NCBI GenBank assembly: GCA_036362985.1
Contig: JAYGXS010000001.1
Coordinates: 71,897,088 to 71,961,087 of the forward strand
From: Ligula intestinalis
Lineage: Eukaryota > Platyhelminthes > Cestoda > Diphyllobothriidea > Diphyllobothriidae
Direction: 5' to 3'
DNA: 64,000 nucleotides
Part shown: positions 10,911 to 22,464 of the stretch, piece by piece
Layout: every line of letters starts with the position of its first letter
Position numbering within the stretch: the first letter of the stretch is position 1
Notes under the pieces: model-generated
What the model saw: only the letters and a program-made list of their open reading frames with translations
What the model was told of the DNA's origin: nothing
Databases searched by the model: none
Position numbers and translations under genes: made by a program

Positions 10911-11966
10911 TTTCCTAACGTACAACTGGGGATATAAATAAGTTTTCCGGCCGACATTTGGACAACCTCAAAGGTGCTCAATTTTGAGTAGGCTCTGATT
11001 CTCGTTGCACGTCTCTTCAAGTTTCCTAAAAAAAACTTCTTTTTCCAAAAGCCTCACATTTTCTAGTCACTCTTTCCCTAACTACCACGAAATGTCCGTA
11101 CAATTCACAGTCTGAGAGTAGGGGAACTGGGAAGTCAGTGGATTTGTTTCTTTTATTTCTTTTCTTAACCCTCACTTCTTGCACTTCCATCGTCAGTACG
11201 CACCGATGCCTCGCAAAAAAGCGGTTGTACATAAAACACACCGGGGCACAGTCAACCATCCACGCAGGCATCAGAAGTGAGTAATAGAAAGCCTGTTCGA
11301 AAGTTGGATCAGAAATGGCGAAGATTTACAACTACGCCCACCGGACAGCTGGGTTTCTGTGTGGTAGAATGATGACCCACGTGAGCGTTTAGCTAATTTC
11401 GCGGAATGAGCGTGGGTGTGTCCGCGTGGTGTCTATAAGCGCACGACTCATCCTACATTCTCCGCGTGCGCGGTGAGAAAAGAAAGGAAACTGCGTCGGC
11501 TCAGGTTACTCTAAAGTCTTTGCATTTCTGACACTATAGGGGCGGGGGATGTGGTAGAGAAATTAGTACATTTTCTATTGGAGGCTTATGACCAATATGC
11601 CACGACCGAGAATAAGGATGCGCTGCCTGCAGTTAGTTCTGTCATCTAGAATTGTATGCTGACCTGCACTCAAAATCCGATAAAAATTGTTTGTTCTGCT
11701 TAAGTCATGAAGTCTTGCTGCTGGACCACATCTTTTTCCTGCAAGTCATCCTAATCATGAGATACTATTTTAATGATCTGTTTTCTAGTACGTAGTATGT
11801 TCCATCGCTGCCAATGCAGCGTGAGAGGATCGACCGATGTGGGCGCGTGCCTCAGTGCTTACTAGCTAGCGGACCCAGATTTAGAGGTTGAACTGCTTTT
11901 CTTCTTTCTTTGCGTTCGTGTAAATTTGCGAAGGTGGGAGTTCTGCGGGGGATAAACTGAGAAACA

Positions 11967-12300
11967 GAAGGTGCTCCCCGTAGCTTATTTGCACTGTAGC
12001 TGCCATTATTAAGAACTTTTTTCAGTTCTGCATTCTCAAAGCGTTAAATGCCAAATATTGATCAGTAAAGTAAATAAGTGGACGAAATAATCGGCCTTGG
12101 AATGATCGATTTTTCGCATAACGCCAGCGGCTGTTATACCTAAAAGCGGGGAAAAATCGATTGGTCTAAGGCCAACTAATGCGGCCAGTCCTTTAAATTT
12201 TTGATCAATGTTTGGCATTTAACGCTTTGTGAATGCAGAACTGAACAAGTTCTTAGAAAGGGCAGCTACAGTGCAAATAAGCTCCGGGGAGCAACTTCTG
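11967..12300. repeat. Large foldback (inverted repeat), about 335 bp
   Basis: The left arm (11967 to about 12118) and right arm (about 12150-12300) are near-perfect reverse complements. The pairing starts from AGAAGGTGCTCCCCGTAGCT against AGCTCCGGGGAGCAACTTCT. It runs through GCACTGTAGCTGCC, CAGTTCTGCATTC and GCGTTAAATGCCAAA, and inward to ATCGATTTTTCG against CGGGGAAAAATCGAT. Only about 30 bp at the centre are unpaired. It probably represents a MITE or foldback transposon, and it lies directly beside a mariner-like transposase remnant. Confidence 0.8.
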
Positions 12301-12539
12301 CTTTTTCCAATTTGCGTAAGTGTTCGCGGACCCTTTGATTCCTGTGAATAGCTCAGACCAAAGCACAGCTGAAACATTTTCACGCTTAACAAGCATAAGG
12401 CAGGGAAGAATCGACCAGCGTGGAACGTAGGTCACATGGCGTTTTATGAAAATTAAAAATAATATGCGATTTTTATGTGTTCCTATTTTCCAAATATTTT
12501 TATTGAATAAAGTACTAAAAATAAAATCTTTTCTAACTA

Positions 12540-12810
12540 AACTAAAACTGACGGCAGGTCAATGAGCACATTTTGCATTTCGCAAGCGTGGGCTCTTCTG
12601 ACGGTTCTTACTCTGTGTTGGCTGCAGTGCATGAAGTTCATCGTGAATGTTGCCACTGGGTTGCTAGCTATTGGCTGTCTTACGGGCGCATACAAACTCA
12701 AAATAAAATCCATAGCGGTTAAATCAGGCAAACATGGAGGCCAAACAGTTAGTCCATGCAATCTTTTGTTCCTCGAAATTCTGTTTTAGCAGTTTCATTG
12801 CAGCTTTGCT
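12540..12810 (-). mobile_element. Mariner-like transposase C-terminal remnant
   Basis: On the minus strand a 74-codon frame begins MHGLTVWPPCLPDLTAMDF and continues with YAPV and a T-F-x-x-N-F stretch. Tc1/mariner transposases carry W-P-P-x-S-P-D-L-x-P-x-D at the third catalytic aspartate, followed by F-L-W-G-x-x-K-x-x-V. The W-P-P, P-D-L-T and final D are kept here. The serine has become leucine, the second proline alanine, and the WG/K residues are lost. The first two catalytic aspartates would lie upstream, where the frame is broken by stops. This is a pseudogene. Confidence 0.6.
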
Positions 12811-13343
12811 CATATGGACATTTGCTTCATTTTGTTATTACCATTTCTCTGGTCCAGTTCCCATAGCATAACCCACAAAGTTTTAAAGTATTATTTTCTA
12901 TCGGTCACCCTAAATTTATTGTCATCTTCGGCCTAGACATAGGGAGTGTGCTTCGTGTTGAATTCGGATTCTGAATTCCCTGAACCTGGTCTTCTGCTTC
13001 TCCACAGAGATCTTTAAGTGAAATCTAACTTCACCTTTATGACATGGAAATACAATAGGGATATGTTCTGCGTTAGTATGATAGCAACATTCCTTTAGCA
13101 CTAAACCCAAATGGTTTTTCTGCCTTGCTGAGTCGTGAACCTTCAAAGGAGCATGTTTTTACAATCCGAAACAAAAACTGAAAAAAAATCAGTGGTGGGA
13201 AGTTTACTAAATGCTTACTGGTTAAAGGGACTTCTTGTCCATCTTATGATTTCTTAGTTTTTTTAGTTTATAAGAAATTGTTTCTTCTTTTCCTTAAATG
13301 TTTTCTGTGGCTCGCATTAATTTGCTTCTTTCCGCAAACATCT

Positions 13344-13490
13344 CCATAATTTTGAACATGTACAAAAATCAATAATTTCTGAGTTCAAAATTTCATTGTT
13401 TGCAAAGTTAAGGCCCTGAAGTAGAGTTGCCGAAAAGCATGTTTTGGCGCACAACTCAGAAATTATTGATTTTGTACATGTTCAAAATCT
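13344..13490. repeat. Inverted repeat with 40-bp arms
   Basis: The arm at 13344-13385 contains TTTTGAACATGTACAAAAAT, then CAATAATTTCTGAGTT. Its reverse complement occupies 13452-13489 (AACTCAGAAATTATTG, then ATTTTGTACATGTTCAAAAT). About 66 bp lie between the arms. This could be a short non-autonomous DNA element or a recombination product. Confidence 0.8.
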
Positions 13491-13499
13491 CATTGCAAA

Positions 13500-15235
13500 A
13501 CCTCCATAATTATCACTTATTAAGTAATACTTGGAGAATCTGCTAATGGCACCCTTTGGAGAACAGTCTTTTGGTTGTTATTTGCATGTGTTAACAGGAA
13601 GGCTGTGGACGATATCCGTAAAACAGGACTTTAAATAAAACATTTCCGATATCTTAAAAGATATTGCAAATACTGTACAACAAGGCTTAGGGTTGGCAGA
13701 AAAGCTTGCAATAATTCAATGTAAAGCGGATGACTTAACAGTGGTTTGTTATCACCTTGCGATACAGTTCTGGAATAACCTCCCTCCGCTACCCATCCCT
13801 TTAGGAGCTAACAATACACCTCATTTTCCCCTTTATAACCACTAGCAAGCCGAGTGTTTGGTCATTTTTTCGCTGAATAATTTTGTCATTAGTGTAACCA
13901 CGCCCATATATCTTTGTTCCGACTGGAATCTGCCTGCCACTGGACGCGCTTAACTGTATTGAGTTTCAAAGAGGAGGTAAGATTTACCCTCGAAGGGAAA
14001 AGTCGCCTAAGCTTTGCAGGAAAGGAGGAAGATTGTTCTTCTACTTGCAATTTACACAACCCTCTGGAGGCTGATAAGAAGGTGGGAGGTCACATTCTTA
14101 TTAGAAAAAATTAAGTCGCTGGAAGTGAAGTAAACATTGGTGTCCCAGGTGTGCGTATAAGTAGGGAGAGAAGAAGGGTATTCAATCGCTGGAATCTTTT
14201 TTGTTGATATGAGCCTTCGAATTCGTACAGAAATACGTCGCTTAATATAAAAACGTCAGCAAAACAAGCACGCGTGCTAGGAGCTAGAGGCCAAGGACCG
14301 ATTGAATGCCTGTGAACAGTCGGGTGTAGTGTATCGCACCACGTGCCTCAACTGTCTAGTCTCTCCGCTGATCATGCCCAGCTTTCTCCTAAGATCGACC
14401 TCACTGGTCGCCGAACAACGCTGTGTTGTGTTTCTCTGTGATGAGAAAGTTCCTGAATTTAACTCGGAGACTTGCCTCTGACTATTGACGATGCCACCAT
14501 TCTCTGAGACGTCTCTATTGCATCCCACCGTCCTTTTGCGCTGCCACCCCTTCATCACAGGGTCATATCATCCGTGAAAACCTCTCTTGTTTTAGGATCG
14601 AAGAACTGACAAGCATATTTATGACCGCTACGTTTGGTCTGGGATGCATAAGGACCTAAAGACTTAGACAAGGATGAGTCTTGGCTTGCAACAAAGCAAA
14701 ATTTATTAGCACCACAATACACACATTGGCACCTTCCCAGGCCCTGTTGCAAGGTTCACCATGGAGCCGAGCATGATGACTGCACGGGCAAGGGTTCTCC
14801 CAATGAATTTAGCCAACTGCGATAAGACAAACCGAGCAAGATAGCAACTATATAATACAATTAACTGCCTAGACCAACCAGTAAAAAACGAAGACAGTGT
14901 ATCAGGTATCAGCTATTGACACCGTTACTCACGCCAGTTGGAGTCTTGTACCTAACAATTAATAGACAAACATAAAAAATAGAGCTAAATAAAAGTTAAG
15001 GAAATGCGCGACAAACAAAAGCAGCGTAGAAAGTTAAGTAGAAATAAAAGTATGACAAATTTGTGGATGACTAAAAGCATGACAAAGGGCTTCCTCACTC
15101 TCACGTCTAATTTCTTTTTTAACTAACCTGTCGGCCATTGTAACGACGGCCTCTTCTAAGTTGCCTCTCTAGGGACGAAAACACTTAGCATTCAATATGG
15201 AACTCTGAAAGTCGTGGTCATTGACTGCCACAAAG
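13500..15235. other. No gene seen
   Basis: Short open frames only, the longest being 93 codons on the minus strand (14277-14558). That frame is rich in polar residues and has no recognisable domain. No repeat match to the rest of the window was noticed. Confidence 0.4.
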
Positions 15236-15239
15236 CTGC

Positions 15240-15610
15240 TGTCCCAAACACTTGCGGGATACGAAATAGTCGGGCCCGATAATAGAAGTTAGAGCGCATC
15301 CCAATAGTTATAAGCTAGTAAATATGATAAGGCGTGCAGGGCCAGAGTGTTAGGGATAATATAATTAAGTGAAGAAGGACTTGAACATGAGTAAAGGGTA
15401 AGCAAATCCCAGACGAATGCAAGTCCAGTCATGAGCGGGCCGCTTCCGGTGCCTCTGATCGTAAACAATCCCTGCACTATGGTCCTTTGTGGACTGGTCT
15501 TGAGAAGTGGTTGGCCAGTGAGGCCAGACACGTCCGTGACCTTGACACGGCTGGCGCGCACGAGAGATAGATGTGCAGGACATGCATGTGTTAGAATATA
15601 AGGTCGCTAC
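15240..15610 (-). repeat. Interspersed repeat family A, copy 2
   Basis: This is the reverse-orientation copy of 3640-4080. On the minus strand it reads GTCACGGACGTGTCTGGCCT, GGCCAACCACTTCTCAAGAC, GGATTGTTTACGATCAGAG, CATGACTGGACTTGCATTCG, and then the GGGATGCG end. Similarity to copy 1 is high over the central 250 bp, so this pair is younger than the copy at 17.8 kb. Confidence 0.6.
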
Positions 15611-16232
15611 ACACTCATCCAGACGAGCTCTGGGGTCCCCTATCCTTTAGTCTACATCCCGTCTTTGTCCTTTGCCTCCATGTCCGCTATAACCAACTAC
15701 AACCTGCTCATCACCCTCCAGCCGCAGGACACATTCACCCTTCTCTCCGCATGCATATCATCCGCAGTGGAAGTTAAAAGCCACTTTCTCTATCGTCGCT
15801 TTACTCCATTTTATAGAATTCCGCTTCGTTTTATGTCACGCTCCGGCAACGGAGGAAGGTACTGTTCTGAGGTGGCAGCATGTCTTGCCATTAACAGTCG
15901 GTTGACTTTCTTAAATGTGCTACTTGTTTTAATGTAACAAACACAACACTACAGGGAGTTCTTGTTTTTGGTCATTTCAGTGTGTCGACCGCAAATGTTA
16001 AAGCTGCAAACCACGGCCTGCACACAGAGGACGATAAGACAAGCTAATTTTAAGTTATTAAATGATACCTTATAAATGAAACTATTGTTGCGAAAATTCC
16101 CATTGAAAAATTCAGCAGATGAATTGGCGAACATACGTTTGTTTTCGATAATTCTCGTCAGGCCTTTACATTTATATGGTAATTGAGTAAATAGACTATG
16201 CGGGTTGGTAGACAAAAAATATATGATGGTTG

Positions 16233-17130
16233 TCAGGGCAGGGGGCATGGGAGAGGGGGCTGATCGTGGTCAAATATTATCAGTGTTAGGGGGGAACTGG
16301 TAGTCGGTTGAGGTGCTAAGCTGCTCGCAGCTTTTGCCCATGGTAACTGCGGTGCCGCGACGAAATTCGTTTGGGCGCAAAGGACCGGTCGGCGTAGCCT
16401 GATGGTGGCCGCTTCTGCCGTAGCCAACCCACGCTGTCCAAGAAATTTTGTGTAGCTTGATGGTACCTTGTAGATCACTCGGAAGGCCTCGTTGGCATCC
16501 ACGCGATGGTCTGAGTCTACCAGATGCGCTAGTATGGAACTGTTTACACCCTTTAGCTGGCCCTTTCCTTACCATGCTCGAATGTGTTCTGGGACTCTTT
16601 TGGACAAACGCCGGCTCGTGCGACCAATATATCCCGCCCAACAGGGGCAGGTAAATGAATATATGCACATAAAGGTGGTCTGGGCTGGCCGTTTGTCCTT
16701 GATCTTTCCGTATAGGATGGGAGTTATCGAGAAAAGTACATGGGCGTTGGCTGCTGGGAAGGTGGTTGCTACAGTTTGGCTCTGGCCTCTACTTAGAAGT
16801 TCGCTTGGTCCGTCCCCTTTAAATGGGACCCTGATGAATATTCGCTTCTTCTCTGGTGTTAACACTGTGGGTTTTGGTAGCCTTTTAGCCATGTGCTTAG
16901 CGATAAATCGACTGGGATACCCATTTTGTCAAAATACGCCTTCAACAATCCTTAGCTCCTCTTCTATGCTATCATTTGAACAGATCCTTTTCACCCTTTG
17001 CGTCAAACATCTTACTAAATTACGTTTGAAGTTTAACGGTACGAAGCTAGCAGAATGGATGCATTGCCCGGACCACGTCTTCTCAAACTATGTCTCAGTT
17101 TTATGATCGGTCGTTTCTCTAACGCAGTAT
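16233..17130 (-). mobile_element. Penelope-like element remnant, type I (thumb, linker, GIY-YIG endonuclease)
   Basis: Reading down the minus strand from about 17080, a frame gives SFVPLNFKRNLVRCLTQRVK, RICS and a QNGYP block, with one internal stop. The frame continues to FMCIYSFTCPCWAGYIGRTS, RRLSKRVPEHIRAW and a stop near 16569. A second frame resumes with DANEAFRVIYKVPSSY and a T-A-E-A motif. K-R-N-L-V, R-I-C-S, N-G-Y-P and the CIYSF...GYIGRT...R...EH order are hallmarks of the PLE thumb, linker and GIY-YIG endonuclease. The reverse transcriptase palm is absent. The 204-codon plus-strand frame at 16492-17106 is antisense to this element and is not a gene. Confidence 0.85.
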
Positions 17131-17339
17131 AAATTTTATGAGTTTGGGTCCGAACTAAATTTTTCTCGTTTACTATTCTGACTGCCTGTGCGTATGTGCA
17201 CACCTATCTAATAATTCTGTTTAGCTATTTTCCCTTGTGGAATCTCTTCACAGAGGGTTGCGCTAATCGGTGTGCCTTCTTCAACGTCTTCGGCTGGTAC
17301 AACCTGTCGAAGTGCAAAGATCGACAATGCGGTTATCGC

Positions 17340-17545
17340 AGCGGGCTATGTTAATTGAGAAATCCTATGCGACCACAATCTTCAGGCCCGGTTTCTTATG
17401 GGAAGAGAAGGAATATTTTATTCTGTACAGAAGAATTGAAGAATGGGGAGAAGGAAGTTGACTATCGGCCGCAAGGGGGGGGGCTTGGTCCGAAGTATCT
17501 GAGCCTGGCGGCAGTCATCGCAGCAAGGTCCTTCGACAGAGTTGC
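17340..17545 (-). repeat. Family B tail, minus strand
   Basis: On the minus strand it shows TTCTGTACAGAATAAAATAT, TTCTCTTCCCATAAGAAACC, GGGCCTGAAGATTG and a tail ending near TAGCCC. This order matches the plus-strand copies at 20.2 and 22.8 kb. Confidence 0.55.
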
Positions 17546-17789
17546 TTGAGGTGGAGCAGATACGATTTTTTAATGCAGACGTCTTAATGGGCTCAGGTTA
17601 CCTTAGCGCGGATCCCGCATGGTATTGGTGCGATTGTGTGTCAGCGAAGATAACTAGTGTTCCTTCCATTCTCTGTCACTCTCAGTTCGTCACACAGGTC
17701 CCCTATGGTCAACATCTCTACTACCTTTATCCACCAAATGCTGACAAAGCTGCAATCTCCACCCGCACGTAACTGGTATCATTGGGCCA

Positions 17790-18060
17790 CCTCTCACTTT
17801 AAGTGGCTCGTTTGTGCAGTACTGAGGCCTACGAGGTAGTCCGGTCGGGTAATAGAAGATAGGAGTACCCTCACGATTATAAACTAGTAAATAAGAAGAT
17901 AAGACGTGGCAGGCCAGGGTGTTAGGAATAGTTTACTTAAGTGCAGAATGAGTGGAGTATTGGTAAGAGGAGATTGAATCTCGGACGAGTGCAGTCCAGC
18001 TGTGAGCGAGCCGGGTCCAGAGTCGCGGTCCGGCAGTTAGGTCGCCGGGTCCGAGAGTTG
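17790..18060 (-). repeat. Interspersed repeat family A, diverged copy 3
   Basis: On the minus strand it shares the CTCTTACCAATACTCCACTC region, GTTTATAATCGTGAGGGTAC, and the CTTCTATTACCCGACCGGAC end with copies 1 and 2. It is clearly older. The flanking 18060-18310 is GC-rich and may extend the same element. Confidence 0.5.
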
Positions 18061-18659
18061 TTGACTGTCGGACCAGTGCACGCCCGACTGTGCAGGTTAG
18101 CCAATCCGAAGTGGCGATAACGTAGGCAGTCGTCGCTGTAAGGTCCTTTGATAGTCGACCTTAAACGGTGATTGGCTGTGGCTTAAACATAATAGGCTGA
18201 CGGATAGCCGGTCATGACAAACAGAAGTTAAACACGTGTCTGTGACCTTAGCCGGCCTATGTCACGCTCTGGTAGCATGATGTCATGCCGCTACGGGGCA
18301 AGAGGGGTATAAACTGCAGCATATTAAACTGCGTAAAATAAAAAACTGTTTAATTCCGCTACAGTACCTCTCTATTCCTTTGTATTTTTATATTTCCTTC
18401 GGCTATTCTAGCATTTAGTCGCAATAATATATTTCCTACGTTACAAACATATTTTTACTTTATCCAAATATGCATGCTTTGTATAATGTTTAGCGACTGT
18501 CCAGTGTTACATAACTGGAGAGCTATCGAGGTAATCTAAACAACTGTGTGTACGACCCTCGGCCTACGCAGCCACTACAGAAGGCAATCGATCGGTGGGG
18601 AGGGGGTGTGTTAGGCAAATTGAGGGTGTGAACATTGCCGGCAAAGATAAGGGATGCTG

Positions 18660-18800
18660 TAATGGCCAGTCCTGGTGCATTAGCCATAATAAGTTAGATA
18701 TACCCAACCCCAGGTGATGCCCCACTCAAGGATAGAACCCAAAACCTGTTGATTCGAAGTCTAACGCTCGCACCATTGAGCCGCGGACTCATTAGATATT
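18660..18800 (-). repeat. tRNA-derived SINE, type 2
   Basis: On the minus strand GTCCGCGGCTCAATGGTGCG gives an A-box-like start and TTTTGGGTTCTATCC a B-box-like string about 40 bp later, at tRNA spacing. A body follows with GGGGCATCACCTGGGG and TTGGGTATATCTAACTTA. The 5' part of the SINE at 5.1-5.2 kb has the same order. Confidence 0.65.
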
Positions 18801-19379
18801 CGACAAACGAAAGGCCAAATATCTTCTGCCGATGCACTTGAATGACGATGGTGCTTCGCAGCTGCCTCGACCCACCTCAGACATCTGCAACGTCCCATCT
18901 AATTAGCAAACTTGTGCCACTGGACAACGATTGTAATCTCCGTATCGAGCAGACCCATGCATACGGTAGATGCCATATCATCAGCTGATTTTTTCACCTT
19001 CAAACTGACCGCGGCTAAGTATACCTCAGTTAAAGGACATTACAGTTTTTCCAGACCCCAAGTATTCTTTCTATAAAACCGTAACACCTACAATGTATAG
19101 CTATTTTATTTCATGTTTTCCTCGATTTGTTCCCTAGAAGTCAGGTTTTTTTCACTTAAAACAAACTCCTTATTTCGCAGACTATTGACCTAGCAAAAGA
19201 CCAAAACAAATACAATGGTCACTGCGAAAGAAGGGGTTTGGGTTAGGTTTTTTCCTGCCTTCCGGGGTTTTTTGACGGCGCCAAAGATGTGCTTTACAAA
19301 TAAACCTTATTATCATTGTCTTATTTGTTTAGATTGGGAGCGAGTGAGGATCGGCGCTGGTGATGACAGTGTTATGGTC

Positions 19380-19530
19380 CTACACGAGTTAAGGTTAAGA
19401 CGGTTAACCCTAACAGCTACAATCATCCCTGGTTCCTTAGGCGACTGGAGAGAAGACGGTGGAAAGGCAAGAGTAGAGGGAACAGTGTGTTGTTTACAGA
19501 AGGGATAAGGGGAAGGTTGCCAATAGGTCT
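19380..19530 (-). repeat. Family B tail, minus strand
   Basis: On the minus strand it reads TTCTGTAAACAACACACTGT, a CTTCTCTCCAGTCGCC block, TAAGGAACCAGGGATGATTG and TAGGGTTAACCGTCTTAACC, in the same order as the other B tails. The gap to the next plus-strand B copy (19.88 kb) is only about 350 bp, so two inserts face each other. Confidence 0.5.
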
Positions 19531-19879
19531 TGCAGGGCGTACGGGCGTAAGGCCCGAAGGACAGGGTGGCGTCGCCGGCCGCGACGCACCTAAGCGGAAT
19601 CCCAAGTAAGGTCTTAGCAGGAATCAGGCCAGAAGACAGAGACAGAGCACGTTCATTGGCAAGGTAGGCCTGTGATTGGTTGCACAGTGCAAGGCTGGCA
19701 AGGCGAGACTGGGTGTGTTCGTAAGTGGCTCAGACCATTGAGCAAAACGGACAGGGGGTGCCGGCAAGTAGCGCCTGACTGCAGGTGGCATTAGGCGTGC
19801 AGGCCAAAGGTGCCATCCGTCCGATTTTGGGTTCCAAGTGGCTGCTAGGGCCACTACAGTCCTTTCTGCCCGACGCTCG

Positions 19880-20335
19880 CCCAACTCTTGACGTCACAGA
19901 CAAGGTCACTCAGAGCAGGTCCTTGCGCGAATGTACTTTTTGGCGTACCTCCGACCAGACGCAAACTGGCGCCTGAGACACCCACAACCCACGCCAGTGT
20001 CTACCTTCGTGCGGTCCAACCAATCACTATCAAGGCCGCGAGACAGAGAGGGGATTCGGTGGCCGCTCGGGATGACTGACGCTAGACGCACTTGGCATTC
20101 TGCCTCCTCGTGGGGTGGACGCGCAGCCGCTGCTCTCTCATATGGCTCTCACGGTCGAAAGCACGCCAGACCAAGTAAATCCTTCTGCTTACTATTCCCT
20201 ATTTATTCTGTTCAGAATATAATCTTCCTACAGCTCTAGTTTTCCAAGACTTCTCTTATCTCCGAAGGAACCGGGCCTGGAATATCGCAGTCGTTAGGGC
20301 TAAACCTTCGTAGCCTTAACACATTGCGATAACAG
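19880..20335 (+). repeat. Family B repeat, long copy 1
   Basis: About 455 bp closely match 22465-22930 in the same orientation. Shared strings in order are CTCTTGACGTCACAGACAAG, CCTTGCGCGAATG, GACGCAAACTGGCGC, TGTCTACCTTCGTGCGGTCC, AACCAATCAC, GGCATTCTGCC, ATTTATTCTGT, TAGCCTTAACAC and TTGCGATAA. The tail matches the 3' end of the PLE remnant at 7.3-7.9 kb. The copy is non-coding and probably a PLE 3' UTR. Confidence 0.65.
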
Positions 20336-20339
20336 GAGC

Positions 20340-21680
20340 GGGCTAGCGCGGACTCCCTACCTGAACGGAATTCATGCTGGCAATCGAAAAGCCTTCACCT
20401 TCGCTTCTTAAACATCACCCTGGAAGGCGGAAATTCACCTCAATGTTTGTATAGGACTGTAGTAAATGTGTAAGGTGGCAATAATAAACACGTTAATTCC
20501 GTTCATTCTTAATTAAATTGTCTGCAGCCTTCAACTGGTTACCAAATAAGTGTTCATTCCGTTTGTCTTGAGAACTGTGGAAAGTGTTTGCTGGCGAAAT
20601 GTCGCTAAGTCCCCCGAACATTTAATATTACTTAAAAATACCTTCGCTGGCCTAACTATGCGATAAAATACACCACTAGGTAAATCAAGTTACGCAGACT
20701 CTCAGAAGAAAACGCCTGTACATCTGTCTTCACTTGTCCAAGGAAACGACTTGTTCGACGCTAGCAAAAAAACTGTGAATAACGGATAATTGTTAAAAGG
20801 TATAAATAGCTTCTTCTAGATTTAAAGCTGAACCTCTTACTGAGCTGTTGGCTATTGAGCTCAAAATGATAGAGAATTGCATTTGGGTCATACTGTACTG
20901 AGTGAACTTATTAGGCAAAACTTTGAGCGGTCTGTGACAGTTTGACGAGTTTCGCACAGAGTTGTAAATACCCGAAAGGGTGCTTATGTTCTGCATAGTC
21001 GTTCACGGAGTTCATGCGATGACAAGACCTCGTGTGTCTGTAATGACCCTACTCCGCTTAGGGCTTAATTCAAATGTGTTAGCTTTTTATTGTAAGGGGC
21101 ACGCTTATTTCCCGTGGGACTGAATTCTCCAATTTTGGCTTCGTTTCCCCTCACCTACCATTCCAGTGTCCGAGCGTGTCAACCAGCTAGTGATGAGTGT
21201 GCGCAGCCACCGGTGTGGTGTGTGGGCCAACCTCCTCGGCAATAGTTGTAGTTTCGCGCGCACTTTGAGCAGATTACTCAACTCGTACCGTGATCCATTC
21301 TACCCCCCGTCCCCGTCCCCTGCATGGTCAATTTCATTTGCGCCTCAGCAGCTTTTTATGACAAGAATTTTGCCCAACACTGAGTAGATCATGCCGACCC
21401 GCCGACCTGTGTGACGTTTGCGCCTACAACGTGATGAGTAATGGAGCGAGTGTTGAGTGTAGCAATGGTTAAACCCTGGCCCACGTTCTTTATTTCATCC
21501 TTCCTATTTATTAATGCATCATTCATGGAGACCCCAAGCCTAGACCTTTGGGCTACGGCGAGTTGTGGGTCACTAGTGATTAAATCCACGCGAACTGCAC
21601 TTGTGAACGCCCGTCGTGACCAGCTCATGTCGACGTGCACTTTTGGAACTCTTGCTGTTTTCCAGTCTCTGTAACAGCCA
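20340..21680. other. No gene seen
   Basis: Only short frames occur, the longest being 102 codons (minus strand, 21389-21697), with no domain that I can name. Two short similar strings around TGACC(C/T)TACTCCG at about 21045 and 21990 hint at another old repeat. Confidence 0.35.
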
Positions 21681-21689
21681 ATCACAGAC

Positions 21690-21945
21690 GGACTCACATA
21701 GGCCTTCGTGTGACGACTGCCGAGCAGACCTGACTTCAGATGCCGTCCGCTGACTTGCGGTTGTGCGGTCGTCTGGTAGTCAATTTTCTACGGCCTCTTC
21801 TCCAATTCATTCTGTAAAGAATATATTCTACTTACTACTCTGGCCTACCCATGACTTCTCTCTTCTCCTAAGGAATATGGTCTGGAAGATCGCAGCGTTA
21901 GGGTTAAGCCTTCTTAGCCTTAACACCACGCAATAGGTCCATGTT
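21690..21945 (+). repeat. Family B repeat, partial copy
   Basis: Contains TTCAGATGCCGTCCGCTGAC with TTGCGGTTGTGCGGTCGTCT (compare 9.5 kb), then TTCATTCTGTAAAGAATATA, CTTCTCTCTTCTCCTAAGGA, GGAAGATCGCAGCGTTAGGG and TAGCCTTAACACC. The order is that of the other family B tails. Confidence 0.55.
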
Positions 21946-22464
21946 AACCAGTAAGAACAACTGCACTTTTAAGGCTCAGCATATTTGTAGTGACCTTACT
22001 CCGGGGGTTGTTGCAACACCGCATCTCTCGTGTGTTCTTGCATGGTCGTATCAAGGGCCGTCTAGTTCTCGACCAATCACAACTATTTAAACGGACCGAT
22101 CAACTTCAAGGTTGACTCAGACATTCCATAGCTGAAGGCGCTATGACGGCTGTCAACCCTCACGCGGTACGTGTAACAACTTAATTATTGACGCAATTCT
22201 ATATTCTGAAGCCATGCTCAGTAATTGGAAGCATATGAGCAGTTCAGAAAGCAGATAATACCATGCGATGGCAGATATTTGTGCGCGCAAAGTGGCTGCT
22301 CGACGGGTCGCCTTCTGATTGCCTTCAGCTTCTCACAGGCTTATCTTGCAAAAAATTCGACAACCTGGTCTTGCGTTTACCTCCGATGTGATCCAGTTCG
22401 TTGGCCGTTAGAGTCACCCTCCAGACTCTCTCGAGGGATAAAGTATAGTGGTCGCTGCTGCCAA

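Noticed and set aside
16492..17106. A 204-codon plus-strand open frame, third longest in the window
   Set aside because: It is exactly antisense to the minus-strand Penelope-like element whose thumb, linker and GIY-YIG blocks are recognisable; its own product has no domain.
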